A DNA stretch of 64,000 bases from Platerodrilus igneus (taxonomy: Eukaryota > Arthropoda > Insecta > Coleoptera > Lycidae): the NCBI GenBank assembly GCA_036346225.1, contig JARFIW010001452.1, forward strand, positions 806,001 through 870,000, written 5' to 3'. Below are positions 1-10,833 of the stretch, one piece after another (within the stretch, counting starts at the first letter, position 1; the number at the start of each line of letters is the position of its first letter). The position numbers and the translations under genes were made by a program. The notes under the pieces were generated by a model. The model was not told the origin of the DNA. It made no database searches and saw only the letters and a list, made by a program, of their open reading frames with translations.

Positions 1-560
1 TTCTTCCATAGTGCTTTGGTTGGGTCAAATACACCCACAACGGGTGGCTGAAGTAACGGGCGTTTCAAATTGCGCGGGTTTTTTTAAAGAATAAGTAAAA
101 TATAGATGGCGCACTGAATTCGTCTGACTAAATTTCTAAGATTTTGAAAACGGTTACACCAAAATTTGAAGAACGAATTAGTTTAATTAAATGTTTCGCG
201 TTAGGAGGGTCTGGAGAGATTACAGAATTGTATAAATACTCTAAGAGAATTAGCATCGCTCTCTTTGGTATTCTGACTCTCTTTGACTTCGTTAATTTGC
301 AACGCTTACTACGTACTGAAATCTACTAACGAGCTTGTAAGTATTTAAAATCTATAAATTAAATAGTGTTAAATTGCAGGCCTCATAGTTTGAAACGCGG
401 AAAGTGTCGAGTTTAATTTATTGAGGTGCATCAGATATTTTAACAAGCTCGTGAAGTAAAGTAAAGTAAAGTAACATAAATTAAATTATGCAATTATAAA
501 AAAGTGAAACATACTTGGATTTGGATTTGGATGGATCGTGAATGAATAGCATGCAGCACA
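1..560. other. no gene seen
   Basis: AT-rich sequence with only short frames that show no family resemblance and no coding-like structure. A small GTAAA-type tandem run lies near 455-475. Nothing else is supported here. Confidence 0.5.
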
Positions 561-578
561 ACTTACATGGTGTTCTTC

Positions 579-677
579 TATAAATAGCTGGAGGCGGCAA
601 GCAAAGCAGAATCGAGACCGAGGGTGCAGGAATTTAACTTCAACGTCAAGGGAGTAGGGATCTTCAAGAAATTACAG
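579..677 (+). promoter_or_regulatory. TATA-type promoter and first-exon-like segment
   Basis: A strong TATA box, TATAAATAG, is at 579-587. It is followed by a G+A-rich, relatively GC-rich stretch that ends at ACAG|GTAACG (donor GT at 678). This is the layout of a polymerase II core promoter with a short non-coding first exon. No open frame runs through it. It could belong to a host transcript that continues at 1247 and 4358, or be the leader of a degraded LTR element. The TATA and donor are seen directly; the transcript is inference. Confidence 0.35.
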
Positions 678-1246
678 GTAACGCATTAGAGTTTGCTGTT
701 TTTATATAAACTATGAAAATTATTGTGAGGTGTGAGAGTGAACTTTGATGGTATTTTGCATTAATTTGCGTATTGAAAAGAATACGTATAACTAACTTTT
801 ATTATGGTATTTGAATATAAATTTAGAGGTGTATATATAGCTTATTAACATTCCTCATAAATTTAAAATTTTATTGTTAAGAGTACATGGAACTTTTTGT
901 GTTTGTAGTAAGAGTATGCAAAGTAAAAGCATACATTAATAAATTAAACTGGGTTATCATGAGCTCACCATACTCCAGATTGTAATAATTAAAAATATAT
1001 ATATATATAAAGTATTATTTAGGTCCCATTTACTCCTGTTATATTCAATGTGTTTGATATTTCAATTTAAAATCCTGGACTTTACAAAGATAGAATTTAT
1101 TGAGGTGTAACTTGACCACCGAAATGTAAATAATCTTGAATTATTATTTGTGACTAGTGGTAAATAAATATTGTATGATTGTTGTATTATTTTGTGGTTT
1201 TATTGAGAGTGTGCGTAAATGATAAAGAGTATGATAGTAAATCTAG

Positions 1247-1320
1247 GTATCCAAGAGGAGGCCCAACTGAGCTAGCCAGGGAAGCGCTTGAAGAATTAAG
1301 TTGATGGAAGCAGAATCTGG
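1247..1320 (+). other. exon-like segment with possible start codon
   Basis: Seventy-four bases bounded by an acceptor (ATCTAG at 1241-1246) and a good donor (TCTGG|GTAAGAT at 1321). It is clearly less AT-rich than its surroundings. Near the 3' end is an ATG that stays open to the donor (reading M-E-A-E-S-G, phase 2); the upstream part has stops in all frames. It would fit a 5' UTR exon that carries the start of a coding region, but I see no partner exon with matching phase before 4358. Confidence 0.3.
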
Positions 1321-1422
1321 GTAAGATATGTTTTTTTTGAATTTTTTTTTGTTTGTGAAATTTACGATTTTTGTAAATTAAGAATTTTTGCTGAGGTGAG
1401 GCTTTTACCAGGGTTACACGGC

Positions 1423-1443
1423 TATATATATATATATATATAT
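1423..1443. repeat. (TA)n microsatellite
   Basis: About eleven perfect TA units. A shorter AT run lies at about 994-1009. Confidence 0.9.
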
Positions 1444-3505
1444 TGCTGTGAAACCTTTTGAATTACCTGGTCCGTCGTCTTTCTTCTGTTAATCGCCTCG
1501 GCTGCTCCTCTAGATAACTTACATCCTCAATCATAAAAGAAACAAACACATTCCTACCAAAAACATCAACGTTAACTCTATTTACATCAATATTCAGAAT
1601 ACATTAAAATTTCAAAATTAAAACTCAGCATAAATTTCAGTTTTAAAAAGAATTTCAAGATTAATTTTAGTATCATTTTACTGTGCATCCAAAATTAAAG
1701 TCCTTGTTGGATGCCTACTAATTAATATAACAATATAAGCAGACCGAGTCTGAGTATAAAGGAACATCTACCACCCTTTACGTTAATTAACCAGGTTCGT
1801 CTAATTGAGCTCAAAGACATACCCAAATTTTCATCATATTCCTGAACATCAAAACAAAATACCCCTTTTTACTTAAACAAGCAAATTTCATCTTAAAATT
1901 AAACGTTTATGGTTAGAACAATTTCACTAATGTCCATTTAAAGTAAATCAATTATAAAGTCATTCAATACACACAAAAATGTCAAACAAAATAGTATAAT
2001 TTACCTGAAGGTTACTGTCCTCGTAGCTTCAAAGTATCGTTTCTTTAGTTAATCACACCATTCCAACTGGGTTATATTTACGGCTTCTGATTCTCAACGC
2101 TTTTAAAATTTTCTCCATCACCATACATCTAAAGTTGTTTCAGGGCTTTTCCGGAACTCATCTGTGTATATCTGAACCTTGTTTTGTGGATCCAGACACG
2201 TTTATGAACCATTTAATTATTAACACCCCCGAAAAATAGCAAAGAAATTCATACTTCTTTCACCAATATACGCCAAAACTGCCTACTTTTGTGTATACAT
2301 TCGTCGTTGTAAATTTTGCTAATTGGTACAGTGAAACTAAATTTTATTACCTTGTATCTAAGTGCACTAAAGTACATTCATGTTAGCACGTAAATAACAA
2401 GCTATTTTGAATCACTAAAATATACTAGCAAACTTTAAATCAAACTAAAATGCACGGTTTAACATCTTCAATCAAGTCGCGTATGTACGAGCTTTTAACG
2501 CATCGAATCGTCAAAAGTCTAAGAGGGCTTGTTTATATTCATCTCGGTATATATAGCAAAAAGCCGGCACGTCGCTTTTGTCCTCAAAACGGTAATTCTA
2601 AAGAATTCCTCATTCTATGTTCCCAGTCTGTCGCTCGCGCGTCGATTTTACGAATTTTCACTCGTCCCATTTAAATCTAAGAAATTTCAACACACGGCAC
2701 GCAAGCATGTCCGAGAAAAACTAATTAATTTTGTACAGAAATTGTTGTTTCTACCTCTGATATTTGCATCCTATTTTCAAACCAATTGTGACCCTCGTGA
2801 CGTTGCTTAAATCCCGCCTTTACAATATGTGTCTTTGCTTGACGCATTTTCTTTCCTTCTCTAACCTGTTCGTATTGGTGCAAATTGAGATTCTTTATTA
2901 TCGATTATTTTAGTCCACATGGAGTGTGAAATAACCCAGCTTTAGCAATTCTCGTAACTATTATGCGACGTTTTCCCCAAGATTCTTTGAAACATTAATT
3001 ATCTGCAAACTTTACGCCGAATGTGACATTTAAACTACGCAGGTGTTCAAAATAATATTACTTCTCAGAGCTTTATTCCGTGGTATTTTAATCTTGGGTT
3101 TTTACAAGTTTCTATAGGTATTATATGTTACTAACGGTTTAATTAACTCCAATTAAATTGATTTCTATCCTTTTCATTTTTAGCGAATACAACTTAAATA
3201 TTAATTGTTATGTGTACACTTTGTTTAATACCGGTTACTCAAAATAGGGTTAATTAATATAAACTTTGCACGTAATTTCCATTTGTTTAGGAATAATTAC
3301 ATTACACGCAGAGCTTTTCACTACTGCTTCTTTTGATATAAAGCGTCTTATAAATAATTTAAATTTCTTATTTTTACTGAAACGACCGAGTTTATTTATG
3401 CTTCAAGGTTTTAATAAAGCGTATTATCTAATGAACTTCCTTATACACGGTGATTAAAATTATTTGATGTGATTATTTAATTTTCTACCCTGGTCTAAAT
3501 ATGAG

Positions 3506-3508
<3 letters not shown>
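1444..3508. other. no supported gene; AT-rich
   Basis: Two overlapping plus-strand frames of 74 and 93 codons lie at 2450-2810, but neither resembles a known family and they compete with each other, so neither is called. A TATATATAG-like motif is near 2550. No repeat family was recognised. Confidence 0.45.

Positions 3509-3509
<1 letters not shown>

Positions 3510-3544
<35 letters not shown>
3510..3544. repeat. (TA)n microsatellite
   Basis: About 17 uninterrupted TA units immediately left of the MITE at 3555. TA is also the target site used by mariner-type elements, so a TA tract is a plausible insertion hot spot. Confidence 0.95.
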
Positions 3545-3550
<6 letters not shown>

Positions 3551-3554
3551 CATA

Positions 3555-3995
3555 CAGTGTGTCCCCGGATAAACCTAACTTTTCTTTTAAACTTCATTAT
3601 TTTACATTTTAGGAAGAACAGTTATTCTTCATTTAGCAAGTCTGCAGCCACTACTAAAATTACGAAATAACATACAGGGTGGTTACAATTTATTACAGAA
3701 ATTTTATAATATACAAAATATAATTCTCAGTTGCTTTTGTTTTTAATAGACAACCACGATGGCAAAATTTATACTAATATAAATTTTGCTATTACTTAAC
3801 TTAATAAAGATAAAAGGTCAACTTTGAGATATAACTTTCAGATTATATATGTGAGCTTCTATTGAAATTTTAAACATTTTTTGCCAGCAAAACTTATACT
3901 TTTCTTTTAAATAAGAGGTACCTTATTCTTAAACAAATTTCCTAAAATGCAAAGTAAGGAATTTTACAAGTACAGTTATATCTGGGGACACATTT
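3555..3995. mobile_element. mariner-like MITE, 441 bp
   Basis: The left end reads CAGTGTGTCCCCGGATAAAC and the right end, on the other strand, reads AAATGTGTCCCCAGATATAA. TA is present on both outer sides (3553-3554 and 3996-3997). The inverted similarity goes on inward for roughly 60 bp, including GCATTTTAGGAA on the right against ACATTTTAGGAA on the left. There is no coding capacity. Paired ends, TA flanks and small size fit a non-autonomous Tc1/mariner element. The first three bases of the right end have diverged. Confidence 0.6.
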
Positions 3996-4357
3996 TATAT
4001 CAATATTGGAGGGGAGAACAATGGTGTCTTAGTATCATTCATTGATCTAATGTTTTTTTTTAGAATTAGTAATACCTGACCAGTCTGATGTTAGAAAACT
4101 AAGTTTTTTTAAAGAAAATAATCGTGTTCTTATGGTAATTATTTAATGTCATAGAGGTTAAGTGCCGCTTGAATTTTATTTTCATTTGTTTATAAATTAA
4201 ATAAAATTAGAAAATTGTTAAAAGATATCAAGCTAGCCCAGTGATGGTGTCGTATGTAATAGGGGTACTTTATTTTAAATATTTTTTTATATGACAAAAT
4301 TTAATAGGTGTTTTAAGCGTATGTAGAAAAACGCAACTAATAGTGTGATAAATTTAG

Positions 4358-4648
4358 GAAACCAAGAGCAAAGAAAACCTATTCGGAATAACCGTCTCCC
4401 GTTTAAGGAAAATACAAAAGGAATTGCTCAGACAAGACGATAGGAGCCACTCAACCATAACAATAGAAAAAGCTTCTCTTGGTAAGTGAATATTATAACG
4501 CAGTGTTTGCTTTTCAGCCGTTTCAAATGAATATTATATTTACTATTTCTATTATTTCTTCTACAGAAACCCACTTCCACATCACTGTAGTTAGCCGGTG
4601 CACCCTTAAAATTAGTACAGAGTCCCGCTCGTTCAGGGTAAAAGTATA
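4358..4648 (+). CDS. spliced exon pair, unknown protein C-terminus
   Basis: Exon one (4358-4481) begins after an acceptor (AATTTAG) and is fully open for 41 codons up to a good donor, CTTG|GTAAGTG. The intron is 4482-4566 (85 bp) and ends in TTCTTCTACAG. Exon two (4567-4648) continues the same frame across the phase-1 junction for 26 more codons to TAA. The peptide is basic in its first half (SRLRKIQKELLRQDD) and then rich in Ser and Thr. I do not recognise the family. The start must lie in an upstream exon, possibly the ATG in the 1247-1320 segment. The second exon has a diverged relative at 53952, also directly behind an acceptor AG, so this may be part of a gene family or of an element that carries exons. 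Confidence 0.4.
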
Positions 4649-4649
4649 A

Positions 4650-5868
4650 CGTGTTGCTCATTTCACTCGTAACAGTGTTTTCCTTCAGGGATCAGTTGAT
4701 GGCAAATAAGAGTAAAGAATCTTCAGGACTATATGGCAGTAAAGTGAAAAGGAAGAAGTTGTGGTGTCAACATAAATGTCCGTAATCTTCATTCATGTTA
4801 CATTAAAAAGCTAAATTACATAAATCCGTTTATCATCCCATTGCCCGTGTAAAATACTAAAATTTTATTGATTAGTTAGCACTAAATACCACCAAAGGTT
4901 ACATTTAATATCAATACGTAGATATTTCTTAACATCGTTAAATTTTCCAATCTTCCTTCACGATAACATCCTGCTTAAATTTAACCAAAACTAATTGTGT
5001 CACTAACTCAAACTCCAACAAAATAATCACTTTCACGTATTGTTAATTTCCTACTACATAAATACAATTCTGTTTATATTTAAAACCCATACGTATATAA
5101 TGATAAATTATTTATATAAAAACTCATACTTTACTCGCGATTTAATTTCCAATACATCTTTAAGTTTGAGAATGATCAGAAACTTCAACCTTCCATCGTT
5201 CTCTTTCACATTACAGCTTCCTTAGCACAACTTAAGTTCATATATTTGAGCTGTACACCCACCGGTATCCTCTTTTTCACGGCACACGAACTTCCACATA
5301 CCGCAAAACAATAACATTCTTGTCCAAACTTGCAAGCGAAGTTACACAGAATCTCGTGCACCGTTTAAATTTCGCCATTCGAGAAGTCCACGTTGCATCT
5401 TGAAGCTGTATTTACTTTGCTAACTTTTGACTTTTTTTTATTTCGGCCTGCCCACTTTTGACGAATCGTGAGGAGGTCCTTCTGGTCTCGACTGCGGCAA
5501 AGGTACAGAGACAAAACGACCCTCCCGCATTACTACACGCTAGAATTACTGCATTTTGACGTTTCTAATTACTTTCTGAACTTGTGGTGTTTAGTTGTTT
5601 TATATCGTTCTTCCTTTTTACAAATTTTGTTCTTATAATGTTACATACTTTATACTGAATAAAAAGTACTCGCCATATTTGTTACATAAAGGTTACCTAC
5701 TTTGTATTGTTGTTGCAATTTCCCTTGAACGCATAGCCGTGTCTCAGAAATAGTCTTTGCATATTTAGTGGTTTTTGTAATGTACGCTCTATTCATTGCA
5801 TGATGCCAGTTACATATCACCTATATTAATACGTATATATAATTAAAGGTAATTATTATATCTTAGTA
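4650..5868. other. no supported gene
   Basis: AT-rich DNA. A locally GC-richer patch at about 5240-5560 has no open frame longer than background. Nothing is called. Confidence 0.45.
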
Positions 5869-5869
5869 A

Positions 5870-6320
5870 TAGCATGATACATTGTATAAAAAAAGGTTAT
5901 ATAATAAGTGTTATCAGAGTTCATATCAGAAATAACAATAGGAAACGACTACTTTGTTTTCCAGACGCAACTTGATGCCACTGGTGAAGAAACAATGAAC
6001 TGCGATCAAGCAGACTTATTTATAATTACTTAGAATAAGACAATGTATGATTTATCCAAAACCTGCAGAAAGCAAGATCTGCATTTTTCCACAAAATGAT
6101 GTGAGACCAGAGGCTTCATGTTAAATGTAAGAAGCACTGATCGTCAGTCAGTCATCAAGTTCCTAACTTTAACATTGTTAGGTGTTCAAACTACTCATTC
6201 GTAATTATTAATTATTGATTTATTTAAATATTGACTTAGATTATTTTTTCAATTACTTTACGTTTAATGAAAATAACCGTTCAAGTCTGTTGTAAAAGAA
6301 ATAAAGCATTTTTGTAATTA
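5870..6320 (+). repeat. LTR-like block, copy 1
   Basis: This block is related to 6940-7380 in the same order and orientation. Shared landmarks are an ACATTGTAT motif, a GCAGA...TCTGCA...TTCCCACA segment, the initiator-like TCAGTCAGTC, and CTTTAACATTG followed by a CTACTCA motif. It ends in AAATAAAGC. The order (upstream region, initiator, polyadenylation signal) is that of a retroelement LTR. No internal retroelement coding sequence lies between the two copies, so they may be separate solo LTRs or the LTRs of a deletion derivative. Confidence 0.4.
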
Positions 6321-6490
6321 TAGAATTGAAACAAATTTGATAGTAGTGTTTTTGGAAATAAACTTTTTAAAAAATAGCACCCAACGACTCCAAATCTATT
6401 TCGCCCTGCATTTAATTTTAATCCTAATTTTCAGTCCCATATATTTAGCATTCTTGCATTACACATTTAACACATTGTATGTTTTATGGA

Positions 6491-6788
6491 GGCGGCTCCG
6501 TGGCGTAGTGGTATGTGTGTGACTACTACGCCCAAGGTCCCGATTTCGAATCCCGACACGGTCCGCTTGAAAAATGTTTAGGCGAGCATTTTTCTCAAAA
6601 ATACACCCTCGTTCGGATGAGAGGTAAAATGGAGGTCCCGTGTGTGAGTGTTGTCATGCTCGTTAAAGATCCCTACCTTGCTTGGAACAGCAAGGATTCG
6701 GCAAAATTCAAAATTTTCCAGGTAAAAAAAAACTCGCTTCCTGGCCAATGTAGTACCTTCGGGTGGAGCATTGGAAAATCACATGTAA
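6491..6788 (+). mobile_element. tRNA-derived SINE, copy A (complete)
   Basis: The head is tRNA-like with a polymerase III A box TGGCGTAGTGG at about 6501-6511 and a B box GATTTCGAATCCC at about 6542-6554. The body and 3' end (TACCTTCGGGTGGAGCATTG) are shared with copies at 24189, 44801 and 63672. A perfect 15-bp target-site duplication, TGTATGTTTTATGGA, flanks it at 6476-6490 and 6789-6803, which defines both ends and shows insertion by LINE-type target-primed reverse transcription. Apparent open frames through it are incidental. Confidence 0.9.
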
Positions 6789-6939
6789 TGTATGTTTTAT
6801 GGAACATTTTGGTTCAACAGCTTTTATCGCTACGTTTTTCTACCTAATGACTCATGCGAGTTATGTATCCCCCAATCTATAGGTACCATTAATAAAAGTA
6901 TTACAAATTATTAAGAATTATAAATAATTATTAAGTTAG

Positions 6940-7380
6940 ATGCAACATTGTATCTCAAGGATAATTAAATAAAGGTTAATAAAACTTCACAAGCAAGTTG
7001 TGAGAACGGATGCAATACATTGTATCCCAGACGATAGTGATACTGCAGGTGGAAGGTAACAGACGGTTAAGAAACCGCGATTACTTAGAAATTAAGATTA
7101 TTACATTGAATAATGAATAGAATTAACAAATAAGCAGACATGAGCTCTGCAAGTTCCCACAGACATGTGAGGGGCAGGGACAACATAAATACCCGGGGAG
7201 CCTCAAGACCATCAGTCAGTCTTGAGTATTTCAGCTTTAACATTGCCTTTTGCTTAGGCTACTCACCATAATTAAACTTTAGCTAAATTATATTTCGACT
7301 TAGAATAATTTAAAGTGTTTGTCACAATTCCATGTTAATTTCTGTTTAAATAATAAAAATTTGTTGCAAGTTTTGCAAGA
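6940..7380 (+). repeat. LTR-like block, copy 2
   Basis: This block is better preserved than its relative at 5870. It carries a TATA-like ACATAAATACCC at about 7181-7192, an initiator ATCAGTCAGTC about 20 bp downstream, and AATAATAAAA near 7350 as a polyadenylation signal. This is the standard U3-R-U5 order of an insect LTR. The element ends were not resolved. Confidence 0.45.
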
Positions 7381-7439
7381 AGTTTTTAAAAAGACCGCTC
7401 CCAAGGCCCGAAACGCAACTTGCGTTATTGTATTAAGTG

Positions 7440-8500
7440 TGCCAGTTTATTTTTAAAAAATTTATTTGATTGCTTAAAATATATTAAATGACCTAATTGA
7501 AATTATATTTTCTAAAAACAAAAGAAATAAAATATCATGCTTAATAATAAGTATTTATAAAATCTACTATAATGGGCAAGTGTCCATATAAATTTAATTT
7601 TATGTCTTTTCATCTGACTTATAGTTATAGTAACGTAAAAACGTTACAGTTTTTCAATAGATTTTTGGTGTGTGCATGCATGTGGGCTTACAACTGAGGT
7701 TTAGAAGTGCTCCTATGACTCAGAAATGATATATAAATGCTTTAACAAAGGAGTTTTTATTTTTTCTAAAGCAAGCAATTACATTATAATGATGCTTTTT
7801 GATCGGCTAAACAAATCAAAGCGTTTACTTTATCCTGGTAATATTATAATACAGTTTTAGAGAATTATAGTATACCTCTCGTTGTTCCCAAAAGTACATT
7901 TAGTATCTCAGTTTTTTGGATTTGAAAGCTGTATAATTTTTTAGGTGGCAGGTCAAAGATATTGAGTTCTTGTTTAGAAAAAATTACTCTATGCTTATAA
8001 CTTGTTATTAAATTGTTTTAGATTTGCATATGTGTATTTTTCAATTCTACTGCCAACTTGCTCTACCCACCTTCAGTTTTATCCATGTTGCAGGCATATC
8101 TGGTTAATTGTAAAATTCTAGCATTCATATATTTTGTTCAGAAACTAAGTAGTTATCACTTTATCACCAAACAAATACAGTTCACATGAAGATGCTGTCC
8201 ACCGAGATGTGTAAAAACGTTGACGGGTACTCTCATATAACTTAAGACTTGAATAACTTATAATACCAGTGGCAAAAACAAAATTCTATTTACACTGTGA
8301 TACACTTTGCAAATTTAAGATTCTCTCAATGAACCCTTTTAAAAGTTAGTAGTACGTTATATTTTTTGGGCACTCGACTTTTAACTTTTCTGTCTTACCT
8401 GGTGGACTGGCATACTCACTTTTTGATGCTCCATTTCTGCAGTTCTCGTAGTTTCTGTATATAATGTAGTTAAATGTAAGTGACAGAAATGAAAGTATTT
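7440..8500. other. no supported gene
   Basis: AT-rich sequence without recognisable coding segments or repeats. Confidence 0.5.
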
Positions 8501-8520
8501 TTATCTGACATCATTTTTAG

Positions 8521-9396
8521 GAGGAAGTTGAGAAGGCGAGGAGAAACAACTATAGCGATCAACTGGATTTTTGCATTTATTGCGAGAAAGATGTTTCCCA
8601 TTTTGCAAGGCATGTGAATACTTGGCACCAAGATGAAATAGAGGTTCAGCAAATTATTTTCAATAACCCTAAATCAAAGAAAAGAAGAAATGCGTTATCT
8701 GCATGAAGAAAAAAAAAGAAACTTTCTGAAAAATCGAACAAATGTTAAGTTGAGGCCCGTCTAACGAGGAGAATTAAGAAAGAAAGAGTTCACAGATGAT
8801 TTTTACCTTGTTCTTATTGCTTGGGGTTTTATAGGAGAAAAAGTCTATATCGGCATACTAAGAACTGTCCAGACAATCACAACAAACAAGTAAAGGGAAT
8901 AAGGCAACTTTCTCAAAACCTTGGTCAAACAACTCTTTTACTAAGATCTTTAATTAAACATGATGAATTATTAAAAAAAGAATTATTTCCACACATGAGA
9001 GCTGATGATATAGGACTCGTAGTTAGAAAAGATACTTTGACATGGAATTATGGGTACTCGTATCTAAAAGGACGAAAAAGTAAACGAAATTTAGATTTCG
9101 TAAGACAAGACATGAAACGATTGGTCAAACTAGTAAAATTTGCTAAAAAGGAAAATAGTGAAATAAAGGATCTTCTAAATTTATTACGCCCTCGTTCCTT
9201 CCAAACTATTATTGGAGGTGTAAATCAAATACGTTGCTACAATCCAGTGAATGGTACATATAACTCTCCTACAGTAGTTATGAACTTTGGAACTCTCATT
9301 AAGAAATGCTGTGATTTACTGCTAATTGGTTTAGTGACGGCGCTTTCGCACTCTTCGAGTGTTTTCGGCAATTTTGATTCGCTTCTCTATTTGTGA
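8521..9396 (+). pseudogene. two-zinc-finger protein relic, unknown function
   Basis: The sequence starts right after an acceptor (CATTTTTAG, 8512-8520). The first finger, CIYC...RHVNTWH near 8572-8628, has spacing C-x2-C-x9-H-x4-H. Frameshifts and stops follow, and then a second finger, CSYC...YRHTKNC, near 8809-8865 with spacing C-x2-C-x11-H-x3-C. About 150 open codons come next, with landmarks LFPHMRADDIG, a Tyr-Gly plus basic segment, LLRPRSFQTIIGGV and LIKKCC. From memory, this arrangement recurs as an uncharacterised multi-copy protein family in insect and cnidarian genomes; I cannot give a verified function. Stops near 8703 and before the second finger show that it is broken. After about 9325 the frame is unrelated sequence. 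Confidence 0.55.
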
Positions 9397-9467
9397 AGTG
9401 AAGCGTGTCCATACAAAAAAACAAAAGTGAAGTTTTGGAGGTTTTTTACAAAAGAGATCATAATTCT

Positions 9468-9485
9468 GTGTGTGTGTGTGTGTGT
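9468..9485. repeat. (TG)n microsatellite
   Basis: A short run of TG dinucleotides. Confidence 0.9.
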
Positions 9486-9606
9486 ATTCTGTGTGCAAAG
9501 CAGTATGACTGGTGACAGAACTATGAATTTAAAAAATTATATATAGCACAAGCATAAATGCAAGCATACTGCAAAAGAAGCAATACAGTGCCACCATTTT
9601 CTTTTG

Positions 9607-10190
9607 ATGGGGAGTGATGTGGAGTGATATGGAGTGACGTGGAGTGATGTGGAGGGATGTGGGTGATGTAGAGTGATGAGAAAGGAGGTGTAGGGTGGTG
9701 GAGGAAGGTGGAGTGATGTCGAGTGATGTGCAGTGATGTGGGGTGATGTGGGGTGATGTGGAGTGATATGGAAGAATGTGGAGGGATGTGGGGGGATGTG
9801 GAGTAAGTGTAGGGGTCAAGATGTGGGTGGAAACGGGAAGTGGAGAGGTATGGAGGGATGCGGAGTGATGTGGTGGGATGTAGAGGGGTCAAGAGGTGGA
9901 AGGGTGTGGATGAATGTGGAGTGGTGTTAGGTGGATGTGGAGTGATGAGAAGGATTAAGAGGTGCGTGGAGTGCTGTGGAGTGATGTGGAGTGATGGGGA
10001 GTGATGTAGAGGGATGTGGAAGTGTAAGTGATGTGGAGTGATGTGGAGTGATGTGGAGTGATGTGGAGTGATGTGGAGTGATGTGGAGAGATGTGGAGTG
10101 ATGTGGAGTGATGTGGAGTGAGGTGGAGGAATGTGGAGTGAGGTGGTGGAATGTTGAGGGTGTTGGAGGAGTGTGGAGGATGGTGGAAGG
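9607..10190. repeat. decamer minisatellite GGAGTGATGT
   Basis: Roughly 58 tandem copies of a 10-bp unit, GGAGTGATGT on the plus strand. They are nearly perfect at 10026-10130 and more varied elsewhere. The plus strand is almost free of C. Because 10 is not a multiple of 3, every minus-strand frame reads the same cyclic peptide (HSTSLHITP-like, 10 residues per 30 bases), so three long overlapping frames (the longest 257 codons) arise without being genes. Confidence 0.95.
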
Positions 10191-10194
10191 GGCA

Positions 10195-10830
10195 CAAGAA
10201 TCCGTGTTCTACGTCTACTGCTGTAGCTATAATGGTGTATATAAACAACCGATAAAATGCAAGCATGAAGGATGATTAGTATATATTCTACCACAATCTA
10301 TACAGGTATCGAAAGCATGTTGTCGAATGTTAACACCGTCGTTACTGCTGGTTCTCTGCATATTAATCCACAAGTGATATGAAACAAATTATTAAAATAA
10401 ATACGCTTAATGTTTATTTAGTGCAGTAAATTTTGTTAGTAATTATTGAAATAATAAACTCTTCTAGTGGCATTTCGGTGGAAAAACGTCGCTATAAATA
10501 TCTGTAATTTTTACACTTGTATCGAACCTAATAAAGAAGTGTAGATTGCAGTTGGTTCAATGGCTTCAAGAAAATAATTATGCTCGTATGTATATGCGTT
10601 CAGGTTTAACTAATTTTAATAGGTGTCGATAGAATTTACTTATTCTTCAATTTAGATTTATTTAATTGCTGATGTGATTTAACTCTTTAATATAAAAATC
10701 GATCCTAAAGGGTATCACGACGCGTAATCTGAAGCAAAGTATTTCGAGAATCAGGATTATAGGTTAATTACTCAGTTTGCATAATCAATAACAAAAAGAT
10801 CAAAATTGACATTATTTGATTGCTACTACC
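10195..10830. other. no supported gene
   Basis: AT-rich spacer. Nothing recognised. Confidence 0.5.
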
Positions 10831-10833
10831 TAA

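Noticed and set aside
6491..6565. Functional tRNA gene
   Set aside because: The A and B boxes are present, but the sequence does not fold into a proper acceptor and anticodon stem by eye and is the head of a SINE with four copies.
6515..6847. 110-codon frame starting in the SINE
   Set aside because: It lies within a polymerase III-type SINE and its duplication; it is not conserved in the other copies.
9521..10294. 257-codon His/Ser/Thr-rich minus-strand frame
   Set aside because: It is the translation of the decamer minisatellite; every minus-strand frame gives the same cyclic peptide, so openness is not evidence of a gene.
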